64,000 nt of DNA. Source: UBA8231 sp036011085. Its GTDB lineage: Bacteria > Latescibacterota > UBA2968 > UBA8231. Below the pieces are notes generated by a model. The model worked only from the letters and a program-made list of their open reading frames with translations. It was not told where the DNA came from and ran no database searches. The DNA lies in the NCBI GenBank assembly GCA_036011085.1, contig DASCMS010000044.1, positions 158,819 to 222,818 of the forward strand, in the 5' to 3' direction. The number at the start of each line of letters is the position of its first letter. The first letter of the stretch is position 1. Shown piece after piece: positions 15,571 to 25,800 of this stretch. The position numbers were made by a program, and so were the translations under genes.

Positions 15571-17193
15571 GTGAACGGAATCGTGATCCTGGCAGGGCTG
15601 CTGATCCTGCACTCCGGTCTGCTGCCGGTGTACGCGAAGGAGAGCGGCACAATACATGCCTGGCCTCTGGACCGGCTGGAGGATGGGGGGTACGCCCCCA
15701 GCATGGGCAGTGCACGACTGGAGGTGCTGCGACAGGCGAGCCATGTGCAGGGAATCGAGGGAGGGGCGGTACGATTGTCGCGGCTGGATGCTCTCCAGTG
15801 CACAGGCTTCCAGGATGTCGTGGCGGACGGCGTGTTCTCCATTCAGTTCTGGGTCAAGGTGGAGTGGGCTTCCCGACGGCACGGCCATGGTGACGTGATC
15901 AACTTCATCACGGATGACGAAGAGCGTCCATGGGTCTGGCGGGTCGGCTTCCCGGCGACGTGGGCGCAGGTCATGCCCGCCGCCCCCTGGCCACTGGCCC
16001 TGCGCATCGGTGAGGAATTCTCGACGGCGGAGCTGCCGGTTGATATCGAGCCCTGGCAGTGGACTCATGTGGGGTTTGTCGGTGACGGCGAGCAGGTCGC
16101 CGTGTACCGCAACGGCGGGTTGATCGGCTTCGTGCGATACCCCGAGGAAGGACTGCCCCAGGGCACGCCAGAACGGGGCGCCCTGCAGGTGAACGGCTCC
16201 AACAACTTCGATCTGGCGGTGGAAAAGGGTCGTCAGGGAGTGTGGGAATGCGACCTGCGGATCGATGCGCTGCAGCTGGCAGACGGGGCGGTACCGCCGG
16301 AGGTGGATTTTCCTGCCTATCTCAATGGGCCCCCCTCGCTGTTGCCGTTGAAGATGCGGCTCGCCGGACTGCAGGGCCTCGCCGCCCACGACCGCCAGGC
16401 GATCGACGCGCTGATCTTGCAGGCCGAGCAGATCGACAACGGCCAGGACACGGGCGTGATGCGGGCAGAACTGCTGACGCAGATCGACACTGCCCTCGAA
16501 GAAGCCGAACAGGGGAAGCGGCCGTTGACCCGGAGACGTGGTCATCTGCAGTTGACCTACATCAGTACCGTGGATCAGTCGATCCAACCGTACGAGGTAT
16601 ACGTGCCCCATTCGTGGCAGGGAAAGGAGCCGACAGCGCTGGTGCTGGCCCTGCACGGCAGCACCGAGGACGAGACGGTCTACTTCGAGCGCTACTCCAT
16701 CGAGGAACAGGCCGAGCGCTACTCCTGGATCGTTGCCACTCCCTACGGCCGTGGACAGCGGGCCTACGAGGACGCCGGAGGGCAGGATGTGCTGGACGTC
16801 ATCGAGCGGGTGCGGCGGCAGTGGCAGGTGGATGAAGACAGGATCTACGTCACCGGGCACTCGATGGGCGGCATGGGAGCCATCCGCCTGCCCATGGTGT
16901 ATCCCGGAGTGTTCGCCGCGGCGGCCCCGGTTGCCGGCTGGGGCGAGCCGGCCTACATGGAACAGTTGCAGGGCACGCCGTTTCTCTGGGTGGTCGGCGA
17001 AAAGGATGGCGACTGGGCCACCGGCACGGTGAAGAATATGATGGCGGCGGCTGTCGAAGCCGGAGCACCACACGAATCACTCGTGCTGGAGGGCTACGAC
17101 CACGGCGGTTTCCTGGGTTTGAGCTGGCCAACCGTGGTGGAGGTCTCACTGCCGCAGGTATTCGATTTCTTCGCCAGACACGCCCTGGAATGA
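15571..17193 (+). CDS. Secreted LamG-domain esterase (alpha/beta hydrolase)
   Basis: A 540-residue protein starting at GTG 15571, preceded by AGGAAAGGA and opening with a signal peptide (about 1-22). Residues about 25-245 form a concanavalin/LamG-like domain (IQFWVKVEW, WQWTHVGFVGDG, VAVYRNGGLIG). After a linker of about 80 residues, residues 325-540 are an alpha/beta hydrolase of the esterase or PHB-depolymerase-like type: LALHGS oxyanion region, nucleophile S431 in GHSMGG, an acid among D479/D481 in GEKDGDW, and H511 in YDHGG. The fusion suggests an extracellular esterase that binds a glycan or polymer. It begins 22 bases after the kinase stop. Confidence 0.82.
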   Translation: MNGIVILAGLLILHSGLLPVYAKESGTIHAWPLDRLEDGGYAPSMGSARLEVLRQASHVQGIEGGAVRLSRLDALQCTGFQDVVADGVFSIQFWVKVEWASRRHGHGDVINFITDDEERPWVWRVGFPATWAQVMPAAPWPLALRIGEEFSTAELPVDIEPWQWTHVGFVGDGEQVAVYRNGGLIGFVRYPEEGLPQGTPERGALQVNGSNNFDLAVEKGRQGVWECDLRIDALQLADGAVPPEVDFPAYLNGPPSLLPLKMRLAGLQGLAAHDRQAIDALILQAEQIDNGQDTGVMRAELLTQIDTALEEAEQGKRPLTRRRGHLQLTYISTVDQSIQPYEVYVPHSWQGKEPTALVLALHGSTEDETVYFERYSIEEQAERYSWIVATPYGRGQRAYEDAGGQDVLDVIERVRRQWQVDEDRIYVTGHSMGGMGAIRLPMVYPGVFAAAAPVAGWGEPAYMEQLQGTPFLWVVGEKDGDWATGTVKNMMAAAVEAGAPHESLVLEGYDHGGFLGLSWPTVVEVSLPQVFDFFARHALE

Positions 17194-17201
17194 ATCCCGG
17201 G

Positions 17202-17224
17202 ATGCAGCCTGTTGCAGGTTGCAT
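17202..17224. terminator. Ten-base-pair stem-loop between two secreted-protein genes
   Basis: ATGCAGCCTG and CAGGTTGCAT pair over ten positions (one G-T wobble) around a TTG loop, 8 bases after the esterase stop and 19 bases before the next ATG. No uridine tract follows, so it may be a processing or attenuating hairpin rather than a classical intrinsic terminator. Confidence 0.35.
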
Positions 17225-17243
17225 ATGTTATCATCCATAGCTC

Positions 17244-19559
17244 ATGGGTGGATCCAATCGACATCGGCACTGGATCCGATTGCTCGGCATCGGCGCTGCA
17301 CTGCTCTGTCCGGTCACGGGAGCCTCGGCGGAGCAGATGCGCTTCGATCGAGCCTCCCAGTGGAGTCAGTGGGAGTACGCCCGTAGCGCCGTCCGTCTGG
17401 CCGGCAACAGCGTCGAGCCCGTACGCTTCCGCAAGGACGTCAACGCCGCTGCGAATGTGACGGAATTCGGCGGCGGCATCCTCGATGTCGGCTCCAACCG
17501 CTTTCAGGCCGGACGCATCCTCGATGGTGATCCGGCCACCGGGTGGGCTCCCGAGCCAGATACCGACCGGGAAGACTGGTTCGTCGAGATCGACCTGGGC
17601 AGGGCGGTATCGGCCCGCCGGATCGAACTTCTCTTCGACGAGGGCAGCCCACCCTTCGACCTGTTCGAGCTCTTCCTGTCCACCGGTGAGCCCGCGGTCG
17701 ACCTCGTCGGCAATCCCATCGAGGGCAGTCTCGTCTTTCGGCTGAGTGAGCGGTTCCGCGAGAATCAGCGCCACCACCTGGTCTACGAGCCCGAGATCCT
17801 CTTCGAGACACCCATCCAGGTGCTGCGCCTCGAGGTGCTGTCCTTTCCGCCCGAAGCACGGCTGACGGAAGTCATCGTGGAGACGCCGGGAGACAATCTG
17901 GCGGTGAATCTGCTCGATCGCGGAGGGGCCCTTGAGATCGTCAACGACTTCACCGGTGACGGCGATCTGGTGTCACTCACAAATGGCCAGCTCATGGTGG
18001 ACGGCTCCATTCCCAATGGCTGGCGCAACGGTTCAGAACCGCGCAAGACGCATCCCACCTGGAGCCAGATCACCCTCGATCTCGGCGCCACCTACCTCGT
18101 CGATTTCGTCCGGATCATCAGCAGTATCGGGGCGGGTCGAGGCTTCAACTTCAAGCTGTACGAATTGCTGACCTCGGACGGTTCGCTGGCGCCGGACGGC
18201 TCGCTGATCTGGGACAAGCACTTTTCCGGCCTCGCCGGCGACCGCAACCAGCAGACCGGGATTGCCGATCACGTGTTTCCAGCGCTCTCGGGCCGCTTTG
18301 TGCGCATCAACTGGCTGATCTGGGACACGGCCTGTGCCGATTTTTTCGGCACGGCCGGACAGAACACGAAATGGATCTGCTTCGCCCGGGGGTCCACCCA
18401 GGAGATTCAGGTCTTCGGTGAGGGATTTCCGCGAGCCGTGGGTCTCACCTCCCCCCTGATCGATTTCGGCGAGGCAAAGAACCTGAATTCCGTGGAGTGG
18501 GCGGGGACTACCCCGGATGGCACTCGACTGGAGGTCCGCAGCCGGAGCGGCAGTGATGTGGTCGAACAACTCGCCTTCCGGGACAAGAATGGCAAGGAGG
18601 TGACGCCGCGAAAGTGGGAACGCCTGATCCCATCCTTCCGCGGCCCCATCGACACCGTGCGTGTTGCCGGCGGTGACTGGAGTCCGTGGAGCACCATCTA
18701 TCCCGAGTCCGGGGCGCGGGCCCTGTCCCCCTCGCCACGCCGATATCTCGAGTTGAACACACGCCTGGTGACCGAGGTGTCGGATGTGGCCCCGCGTATG
18801 GACTGGCTGGCGGTGAACTTCACCGATCCCATCGCTGAAGAGACCTTTGGCGAGGTGGTTCCCCTGCTGGTGCGACCCGGCGTGGAGACGGAGTTCTCTT
18901 ATTTCCTGAGACCGGGTTCTTCCCCAGCCGGCTTCGACCAGATCTCGCTGCAGGCATCAACCGTTCCACGGTTCTCTCTGGCCCTGGTCAACGGCGTTGT
19001 CAGTGACGTGGCTGTCGAGTCCGACAGCAGCGGGTTTCGTGTCACCTTCCCGCAACGGCTGCGCGGCGGCGACCTCGTGGAGCTTCGATTCGGGTCGACC
19101 GTGTTCATTCAGTCGACACGTTTCGATGCCTTTCTGCAGGACAGTCGGCTGGGGGACGGCATCCGCCAGCAGGTCGACGCCGGCGACGCCAGCGACGAGG
19201 CAGTGAGCAGCACGAACGTGGTCAGTCTGCCACTGAACACAAAGCTCCTGGACAACGTCGTGCTGTCTGCGCGCGTCGTTACGCCCAACGGCGATCTCAG
19301 CAACGACGAACTCCGCATCGAGGTGGACCTGACTACCGTACTGGCAACGCGACCCGTGCGCGTCCGCATCCACGACCTGGCGGGCCGAACCGTCTGGGAA
19401 GAGGAACGGTTGCTCAGTGCCGGTGAGCATTCCTATACGTGGAGTGGTCGACGACAGGACGGCAGGCTCGCGCCTCCGGGTCTGTACCTGCTGGAACTGT
19501 TCGTCAACGGCGATGCCAAGCAGGAGAGGGTGTTGCGCACGGTGGGTGTGGCCTACTGA
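17244..19559 (+). CDS. Secreted discoidin-like protein with C-terminal FlgD-like Ig domain
   Basis: A 771-residue exported protein (signal peptide about 1-30, cleavage near GASAE). Two regions resemble F5/8 type C (discoidin) folds: about 60-210 (RILDGDPATGWAPEPD, DWFVEIDLGRAVSARRIEL) and about 215-390 (ITLDLGATYLVDFVRI, GRFVRINWLIWD). A middle beta-rich part follows. The last 80 residues (VRIHDLAGRTVWEEE, YTWSGRRQDGRLAPPGLYLL) form a FlgD-like Ig domain of the kind found at the C-termini of secreted proteins in FCB-group bacteria. The role is probably surface attachment or glycan binding. No catalytic motif is seen. It follows the LamG-esterase gene on the same strand after a hairpin. Confidence 0.7.
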   Translation: MGGSNRHRHWIRLLGIGAALLCPVTGASAEQMRFDRASQWSQWEYARSAVRLAGNSVEPVRFRKDVNAAANVTEFGGGILDVGSNRFQAGRILDGDPATGWAPEPDTDREDWFVEIDLGRAVSARRIELLFDEGSPPFDLFELFLSTGEPAVDLVGNPIEGSLVFRLSERFRENQRHHLVYEPEILFETPIQVLRLEVLSFPPEARLTEVIVETPGDNLAVNLLDRGGALEIVNDFTGDGDLVSLTNGQLMVDGSIPNGWRNGSEPRKTHPTWSQITLDLGATYLVDFVRIISSIGAGRGFNFKLYELLTSDGSLAPDGSLIWDKHFSGLAGDRNQQTGIADHVFPALSGRFVRINWLIWDTACADFFGTAGQNTKWICFARGSTQEIQVFGEGFPRAVGLTSPLIDFGEAKNLNSVEWAGTTPDGTRLEVRSRSGSDVVEQLAFRDKNGKEVTPRKWERLIPSFRGPIDTVRVAGGDWSPWSTIYPESGARALSPSPRRYLELNTRLVTEVSDVAPRMDWLAVNFTDPIAEETFGEVVPLLVRPGVETEFSYFLRPGSSPAGFDQISLQASTVPRFSLALVNGVVSDVAVESDSSGFRVTFPQRLRGGDLVELRFGSTVFIQSTRFDAFLQDSRLGDGIRQQVDAGDASDEAVSSTNVVSLPLNTKLLDNVVLSARVVTPNGDLSNDELRIEVDLTTVLATRPVRVRIHDLAGRTVWEEERLLSAGEHSYTWSGRRQDGRLAPPGLYLLELFVNGDAKQERVLRTVGVAY

Positions 19560-19568
19560 GCTGCCTGT

Positions 19569-21122
19569 TCAGTACGGATTCGACGGCATCAGCTCCCAGG
19601 CGTTCACTACCTCGACCGATACATCACCGCCCCCGGCGAACAGCCGCACGCCACGGCCACCCAGCGTCGGATAGATTGCCCGGGCCACCGCTTGCCGTTC
19701 GTTGGCGTAGACCTCGACGATGGAGCGATCGACGAAAACGCGTAGATGCAGGCGTTCGCCGTCGGCAAGAGTCAGAGGACCGGCCTCCATCACCTTGCGG
19801 CCAAACCCCAGGCTGCTTCGGGTCGTGTCGCACTGCAGCTGCTTCAACCCGGCATCATAGCAGAACACCGTCTCCTCGCTTCCGTCATCCGTACAGCAGA
19901 CTTTCACTCCGCACCGTGTAGCGGAACCCGTGTCCATGACGATCTCGAGCTCCAGCAGCTCCTTGCCGAATCCCTTCAGCTCCAGCTCTTCGTCAGCAGG
20001 AACCACCAGATCGCGCTTCGTGCGGCGGCGCTGGCGCAGCTGCTTGAGCTCCTTCACGGGTGCCATGTGCAGCGTCCCGTCCTCACCCAGCCACAACGAG
20101 CGTGGCAGGCCATACATGCCGTTCCAGCCGCTGGCTCGCCAGACCTCTTCCGGGCGGTCGTCGAAGATCCAGGCCCACATGATGTGCCGACCCTTGCCGT
20201 CTAGGAGCGACTCGGGCGCGAAGTAGGCGTTGTCACACCAGGTCATGCGGCCGTGCTGCTCGGGCAGGAAGCGGTCGTCCTCAATGTCGTAGGTACCGAC
20301 GTAGTACTGGCAGCCCTTGTTATGCGAGATAAACAGCAGTAGATGCTTGTCGCTGGCGGGGCCGCCGCTTTCACGGCTCGGCAGGGGAAGGAAGCTGGGG
20401 CACATGTCGTCTTCGCTGCGATCCGTCCAGTCTCGGCGTGACTCGTAGAAGGGGTGCAGGTAGTCCCACGACTCGAGGTCATCCGAGACGAACAGATAGA
20501 GCCGGTCGCCCTGCTGTTCGGGTGGTGCGTCGTCGCCGCGGCCCATCTTGTTGAGGACCTGCAGGTTGCCGGTGAGCAGGTAGTATCTGCCGTCTTTCTG
20601 CCAGATCTGCGACGGGTCGGACGAACCGATGACGAGGCAGTCGCCGTTTTCATCGGTGGTTTCGGTGAGGCCACGGTCGGTGGAGGCAATCACCGGATTG
20701 GCCTCGCTCTTCGTCCAGTTGTCGAAGTGCTCATCATCGGAAAAGGCCAGGCAGATGCCGCGCTCCTCCCAGAGGCCCCAGTAGGAGAGGATGGCGCGTC
20801 CCTTGCGATCGACGAAGGCGCCGCCACTGAAGCAACCAACATCCCCGTCTCCCGGGCCGATGGCGTAGGGATGATGGCGCCAGTGCAGCAGGTCGGTACT
20901 GGAGACGTGGCCCCAGACGAAACCCAGATCGGCGTGGTTGTAGAGATACATCAGGTGGTAACGGCCGTTGGCATAGAAGGCGCCGTTGGGGTCACCTGGT
21001 CGGCCATCGTCCTCGGGGAAGGCGAAGTGGAAACCCGGCCGATGCGGGTCGGCGAGCATCCGGCAGCGCAGGTCGCGGGCGGCGTGCAGGACGTCGTTGC
21101 CGGGGGGCGGGGACTGACTCAT
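19569..21122 (-). CDS. Glycoside hydrolase family 32 protein with altered catalytic motifs
   Basis: A 517-residue protein with the five-bladed propeller pattern of GH32: the nucleophile motif DPNG (D44), WGHVSSTDLLHW (70-81), CFSGGAFVD (97-105), SSDPSQIW (167-174) in place of RDP, and FAPESLLDGKGRHIMWAW later. A C-terminal beta-sandwich includes LHLRVFVDRSIVEVY, a GH32 hallmark. GH32 enzymes hydrolyse fructosides such as sucrose, inulin and levan. The usual acid/base Glu of the ECP motif is Met here (DMCPSF, M240), so activity on classical fructans is uncertain. The start ATG 21122 was chosen because the upstream extension is non-conserved. No signal peptide, so it is probably cytoplasmic. 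It is divergent from the SGNH esterase gene. Confidence 0.85.
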   Translation of the reverse strand: MSQSPPPGNDVLHAARDLRCRMLADPHRPGFHFAFPEDDGRPGDPNGAFYANGRYHLMYLYNHADLGFVWGHVSSTDLLHWRHHPYAIGPGDGDVGCFSGGAFVDRKGRAILSYWGLWEERGICLAFSDDEHFDNWTKSEANPVIASTDRGLTETTDENGDCLVIGSSDPSQIWQKDGRYYLLTGNLQVLNKMGRGDDAPPEQQGDRLYLFVSDDLESWDYLHPFYESRRDWTDRSEDDMCPSFLPLPSRESGGPASDKHLLLFISHNKGCQYYVGTYDIEDDRFLPEQHGRMTWCDNAYFAPESLLDGKGRHIMWAWIFDDRPEEVWRASGWNGMYGLPRSLWLGEDGTLHMAPVKELKQLRQRRRTKRDLVVPADEELELKGFGKELLELEIVMDTGSATRCGVKVCCTDDGSEETVFCYDAGLKQLQCDTTRSSLGFGRKVMEAGPLTLADGERLHLRVFVDRSIVEVYANERQAVARAIYPTLGGRGVRLFAGGGDVSVEVVNAWELMPSNPY

Positions 21123-21208
21123 CAGGGCCTCCGTGGTGGTCTGGCATGTTTTCGAGCAGCCGCAATCTCCTCCTATCATATAGACTCACCCCCACAACGA
21201 GAAGAAGA

Positions 21209-22234
21209 ATGCAGAGCACACCGCTGGTCGACGAGCTGTTTCAGGGACACATCGAACTGCAGCGAGGCAAGGGTTGGGTCAAACCCTGGCGGCTGCCTCA
21301 CAGTCGCCGCGCCCTGTATCCATCTCCGGATGAAGGACTGCTGGCACGGGCGGAGACCACCAGCGGTGTGCGTCTGCGATCTGCCACGACATCGACGCAA
21401 CTGCGCCTCCGGTTCCTGCCGCTCCCCGACTCGGAACCGGCGGCCCGTCGCGAGGGCTTCCACTTCGATCTGACCATCGACGGCGATCTCGTCGTCAGCG
21501 TCTCGGTCGCCCCCGGTGGCGAAGAAGCGGTCTTCGAGAACCTGCCGGCAGGGGACAAGGTGGTTGAGATCTGGCTGTCCCAGGAGATTCCCGTGTCGCT
21601 GACGGCACTGGAAGGGGACGCTCCCTGTCATCCGGTGGCCGACGATCGGCCTCGCTGGGTGACCTACGGCAGCTCGTTGACTCACTGTGTCCGCGCCCAC
21701 AGTCCTGCCCGCACCTGGCCGGCGCTGGTGGCCCGTCGTCGGGGGCTGCACCTGACCAGCTTGGGATTCGGTGGGCAGTGTCATCTCGATGCCATGGTGG
21801 GCACGGTGGTCGGCGATCTGCCGGCAGACTACATCACGCTGAAGCTCGGGATCAACACGATCGGCGGGTCGCTGTCGGCGCGCACCTATCCGGCCGCCGT
21901 CGTCGGACTGGTGCATATCATCAGGCAGCAACACCCAGACACGCCCATGGCGCTGGTGTCACCCATCGGCTACCCCCCGCACGAAACAGAACCCAGCCCG
22001 GTGGGCTACACGATCAGCGGCCAGCGGCGCGACATGGAGGATGTGTTCCGCCGGCTGCAGAGCCTCGGAGATACGAACCTCATCTACGTCGACGGCCTGG
22101 AGGTCTTCAATCTGGAGTTGATCGAGCGTTACACCGAGGACCAATGCCATCCAGACGGCGACGGCATCGAGGTGCAGGCGGACAACTTCGACAGGGCTGT
22201 GATGGAAAGGCTGTTGTCCTCGCGGGATCGGTGA
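21209..22234 (+). CDS. SGNH/GDSL-type esterase
   Basis: A 341-residue protein. An N-terminal beta-rich domain (about 1-135) precedes an SGNH hydrolase domain: YGSSLTHC supplies the block I serine, the Gly of FGGQCHL the oxyanion position, GINTIGG the block III Asn, and DQCHPDGDGI the block V Asp/His pair. This two-part layout is like the carbohydrate-esterase-type SGNH proteins of Planctomycetota and relatives. No signal peptide is evident. I chose ATG 21209, behind a purine-rich GAAGAAGA, over an upstream in-frame start lying in the divergent promoter region. The substrate is unknown; acetyl or acyl sugar is likely given the GH neighbours. Confidence 0.8.
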   Translation: MQSTPLVDELFQGHIELQRGKGWVKPWRLPHSRRALYPSPDEGLLARAETTSGVRLRSATTSTQLRLRFLPLPDSEPAARREGFHFDLTIDGDLVVSVSVAPGGEEAVFENLPAGDKVVEIWLSQEIPVSLTALEGDAPCHPVADDRPRWVTYGSSLTHCVRAHSPARTWPALVARRRGLHLTSLGFGGQCHLDAMVGTVVGDLPADYITLKLGINTIGGSLSARTYPAAVVGLVHIIRQQHPDTPMALVSPIGYPPHETEPSPVGYTISGQRRDMEDVFRRLQSLGDTNLIYVDGLEVFNLELIERYTEDQCHPDGDGIEVQADNFDRAVMERLLSSRDR

Positions 22235-22343
22235 TCTCAGTCTTTGGGCCCATGTCAGCCGGTCAGATGTGGCGCCGGCCCGGGCGGTTGCGCTTATGTA
22301 CATGTGTTCGGCAACCAATACGTGGAAATGAGAGGAGGGCAAG

Positions 22344-22868
22344 ATGCGACGTACTCTTATCGCGGTGCCAGTGCTCGTGCTCGGGTTGCTGTGGAGCTGT
22401 GACAACGACGACGTTACTCGCCCTGACGCCAGCGACGAGGAGCGGATCACCAGATCCTACGCGGCCGTGCAGGAGCTTTCCTTCGAGGTGGTCAGCGGGC
22501 ATGTCAGAGTGCAGGCTGGCGCGACGGATTGCACCCGCGTCGAACTGGCTCACACCTACAGCCCCGTCGGTGTCTTCAAACCCGAGTTTATCGAGTCCGA
22601 TGGTGAGCTGACTCTGCGCGAGACCTTCGACGGGGGGACGGTCAATGGCTATTCGGACTGGACCGTAACCTGTGTACCGGGGACGAGGATCCGCTTCACG
22701 TCGGCCTCCGGAGACCTGCAGGTCACGTCTCCGGTGAGTGACCTCCGGGCGACCACAGCGTCCGGCGAGGTCACCATCGCGGCCGCCGACGGAGACATGC
22801 GGATCACGATGCGAGTTGTGGAGTGGCTCTTGCATGGACGAAGACACTCGTACCTATTGTCCCAGTAA
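22344..22868 (+). CDS. DUF4097-like lipoprotein, probably C-terminally shortened
   Basis: A 174-residue protein with a lipoprotein signal (lipobox LLWSC, acylated C19) and the start of a DUF4097/adhesin-like beta-helix: FEVVSGHVRVQAG, then SASGDLQVTSPVSDLRATTASGEV. The repeats stop abruptly and the end (VVEWLLHGRRHSYLLSQ) is unlike the family, whose members are usually 250 residues or more. It stops 31 bases before the mannosidase start. A deletion that fused it to unrelated sequence is plausible. The family function is unknown; members are often putative adhesins or envelope proteins. Confidence 0.6.
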   Translation: MRRTLIAVPVLVLGLLWSCDNDDVTRPDASDEERITRSYAAVQELSFEVVSGHVRVQAGATDCTRVELAHTYSPVGVFKPEFIESDGELTLRETFDGGTVNGYSDWTVTCVPGTRIRFTSASGDLQVTSPVSDLRATTASGEVTIAAADGDMRITMRVVEWLLHGRRHSYLLSQ

Positions 22869-22899
22869 AACCGCGCCTGAACCCCTGACGGAGCCCAGC

Positions 22900-25800
22900 A
22901 TGCCCTTCGATCCGAAATTGCCGAAGAAACTCGAAGCAGTTATCGGCAGGTACACGCCGTTGTCCTTCGAGCCTGTGCGCAACGTGTCCGTGGAGTGGGC
23001 GGAGACGAAGGAGCAATTCCGCAGCGTGCCCGAGGGCGCCGGCCTGCGCTGGCGTCGGGCGCGACCGGGCATGCAGTGGGGGAGAGCCTGGACAACCGGC
23101 TGGTTCCGCGGCGCCGTTCAGGTACCCGCCACCTGCAAGGGGCAACGCCTCTATCTGCGGGCCGACACCGGGGCGCCCGAGGGGCTGTTGATCGTCGACG
23201 GTGAGCATCGCGGTGTGTTCGATCCCAACCATCCGGTGGTCATGATGGCGGCGGCCGGCAATCCACGTCATCGCTACCACGTGGCCGTCGAGGCCCACGC
23301 CGGTCACCCCTGCATCGGCACACAACCCGACGACGACAACTCGGGCCAGGACTACCGGCGTACCTTCGGCGGGTTTGACGTGCTGCTGCAACGCGAGGAC
23401 GTGGTGGGTTTCGTTTTCGATCTGCAGACGCTGCTGCAACTGGCTGCCGCTCTGGATGAGAACAGCCTGCGTCGTGGCCGGATCCTGGCCGGCCTCGGAG
23501 ACGTGTGGCAGGCGATCGATGCCATGCCCGCCGAGGTGGCAGAGAGCAGCTGGCGGCCGAAGCTGGAAGCGGCGCGCCGGATCATGCGGCCCCTGCTGGC
23601 GGCGAAGAACGGCGACAGCACTCCCTTCATGGGGATCGTCGGCCACTCGCATATCGACACCGCCTGGCTGTGGACGATCGCCGAGACCGAGCGCAAGTGC
23701 GCCCGCACCTTCTCGTCGGCACTCAACCTGATGGAGCAGTACCCCGAGTTCCGCTTTCTGCAGAGCGCCCCGTACCACGCCGATATCGTACGTCGCGAGT
23801 ATCCTGCTCTCTTCAAGCGCATCCAGGCGGCGGTGGCAACAGGTCGCTGGGAACCGAACGGCGCCATGTGGGTCGAGCCCGACTGCAACATCCCCTCGGG
23901 CGAGTCCTTCGTACGACAGTTGCTGCTGGGTCAGCAGTTCACCCGCAAGCACTTCGGCTACACGGCCGACGCCTTCTGGCAGCCGGACGTGTTCGGCTAC
24001 TCGGCGGCCCTGCCGCAGATTCTGCGCCAGGCCGGCGTCGAGTACTTCCTGACGACGAAGATCGCCTGGAACGACACGACGCGGTTCCCCTACGACACGT
24101 TCCGCTGGAAGGGCATCGACGGCACTGAAGTGCTGTCTCACTTCAACAAGATCCACTGCTTCCCCGACCCGAAGACGCTGATCGAACAATGGCAGGACGT
24201 GCAGCACAAGGAGTCGGCTGATCGCCGGCTCTCGGCCATCGGCTATGGCGACGGCGGCGGTGGACCGCAGTACGAGATGCTCGAATTCGCCCGACGGGTG
24301 AAAGACCTGGAAGGGTGTCCGCAGGGGGAGTACGTGACGGTCACCGACTTCATGAAGGGTATCGCGGCGAAGGCACACGAGCTGCCCGAGTGGGTGGGCG
24401 AACTCTACCTGGAGCTGCACCGGGGTACGCTGACATCGATCGCCGAGATCAAGCGCCTCAACCGTCGCGGTGAAGAGGCCCTGCGTGACGCCGAGATCGC
24501 CTGGACGATGGCCGGGGCAACCAGGGGTCGTCGCTACCCGGCCGCGAAGTTACACGAACTCTGGGCCGGCTTTCTCGTCAACCAGTTCCACGACATCCTG
24601 CCGGGCAGCTCGATTCCCGAGGTCAACGACCAGGCTATCGCCGAGATGACGGACACGGTGGCTGCCGCTGGCGGGCTGGCGCAGGACGCGTTGGCGGCGC
24701 TCGCGGGGGGCGCGGGGCGCAAGACGGCTTCGCATCTGTTCGTGCTCAACACTCTCGGGTGGACTCGCGGCGGGGGATTCCAGTTGCCAGCCGAGAGCCT
24801 GCCTGCTGGCACCGTACCAGATGGCGATGGTGTCATCAGTCAGCGTCTGCGGACCGTCACCGGCGAGGAGCGCGTCGCCATCGCCGGTGTCTCGCTGCCC
24901 GGCCTGGGTGCAGTCTCGGTGCCCCTGCGTCTGGGTCGCTCAGGCGGTCGATCACCGTTTACGGTGCGGGGCCGGGTGGTGAACACGCCCTCCGTGCGCG
25001 CCCGGTTCGATGTCACCGGCCGGATCACCTCTCTGTTGCACAAGGAATCAGGTCGTGAGCTGGTGGCCTCCGGTGGCGCCCTCAACACGCTCTGGCTGGG
25101 AGAGGACGTGCCCGCCGCCTGGGACAACTGGGACATCGACTTCGATCAGCAGTTCAAGATGCAGGCTCAGACAGAGCTGCTGTCGCACACAGTTACCGAT
25201 GGGCCGCTGCAGCTGCGTATTCGTCACGAGATCAGCATCGGCGCCGCGTCACGATTGATCCAGGATGTCGTGTTCCACGCCACGTCGGCCCAGATCGACT
25301 TCGAAACCGTCGTCCACTGGCACGAGAAGCACCGCCTGTTGAAAGCCGGCTTCGACCTGGACGTGCATGTCGACAGCGCCCGGCACGAGATCCAGTTCGG
25401 CCACGTGACACGGCCCACACATCAGAACCGCCCGGCAGACCGGGCGCAGTTCGAGGTGGTCAACCACCGCTGGACGGACCTGTCGGAAACACGTTTCGGT
25501 GTAGCCCTGCTCAACGATGGCAAGTACGGCATATCCGTGGACGGCGCCGAGGCACGTCTCACACTGCTCAAGTCGGGCGCCCGGCCTGATCCGCGGGGGG
25601 ACGAGGGCACGCACACCTTCACATACGCCCTGCTGCCACATGCCGGTGGCTTCTCGGCCGAGTCTGTTGTCCGGCCGGGGTACGAACTCAATGTTTCGCC
25701 ACGGGTCGTGCCTACGACCAGAAGCGAAGGTCTCGACAGCCTGCTGACGGTGGACGCACCGAACGTCGTGATCGATACGGTGAAGTGGGCCGAAGATAAC

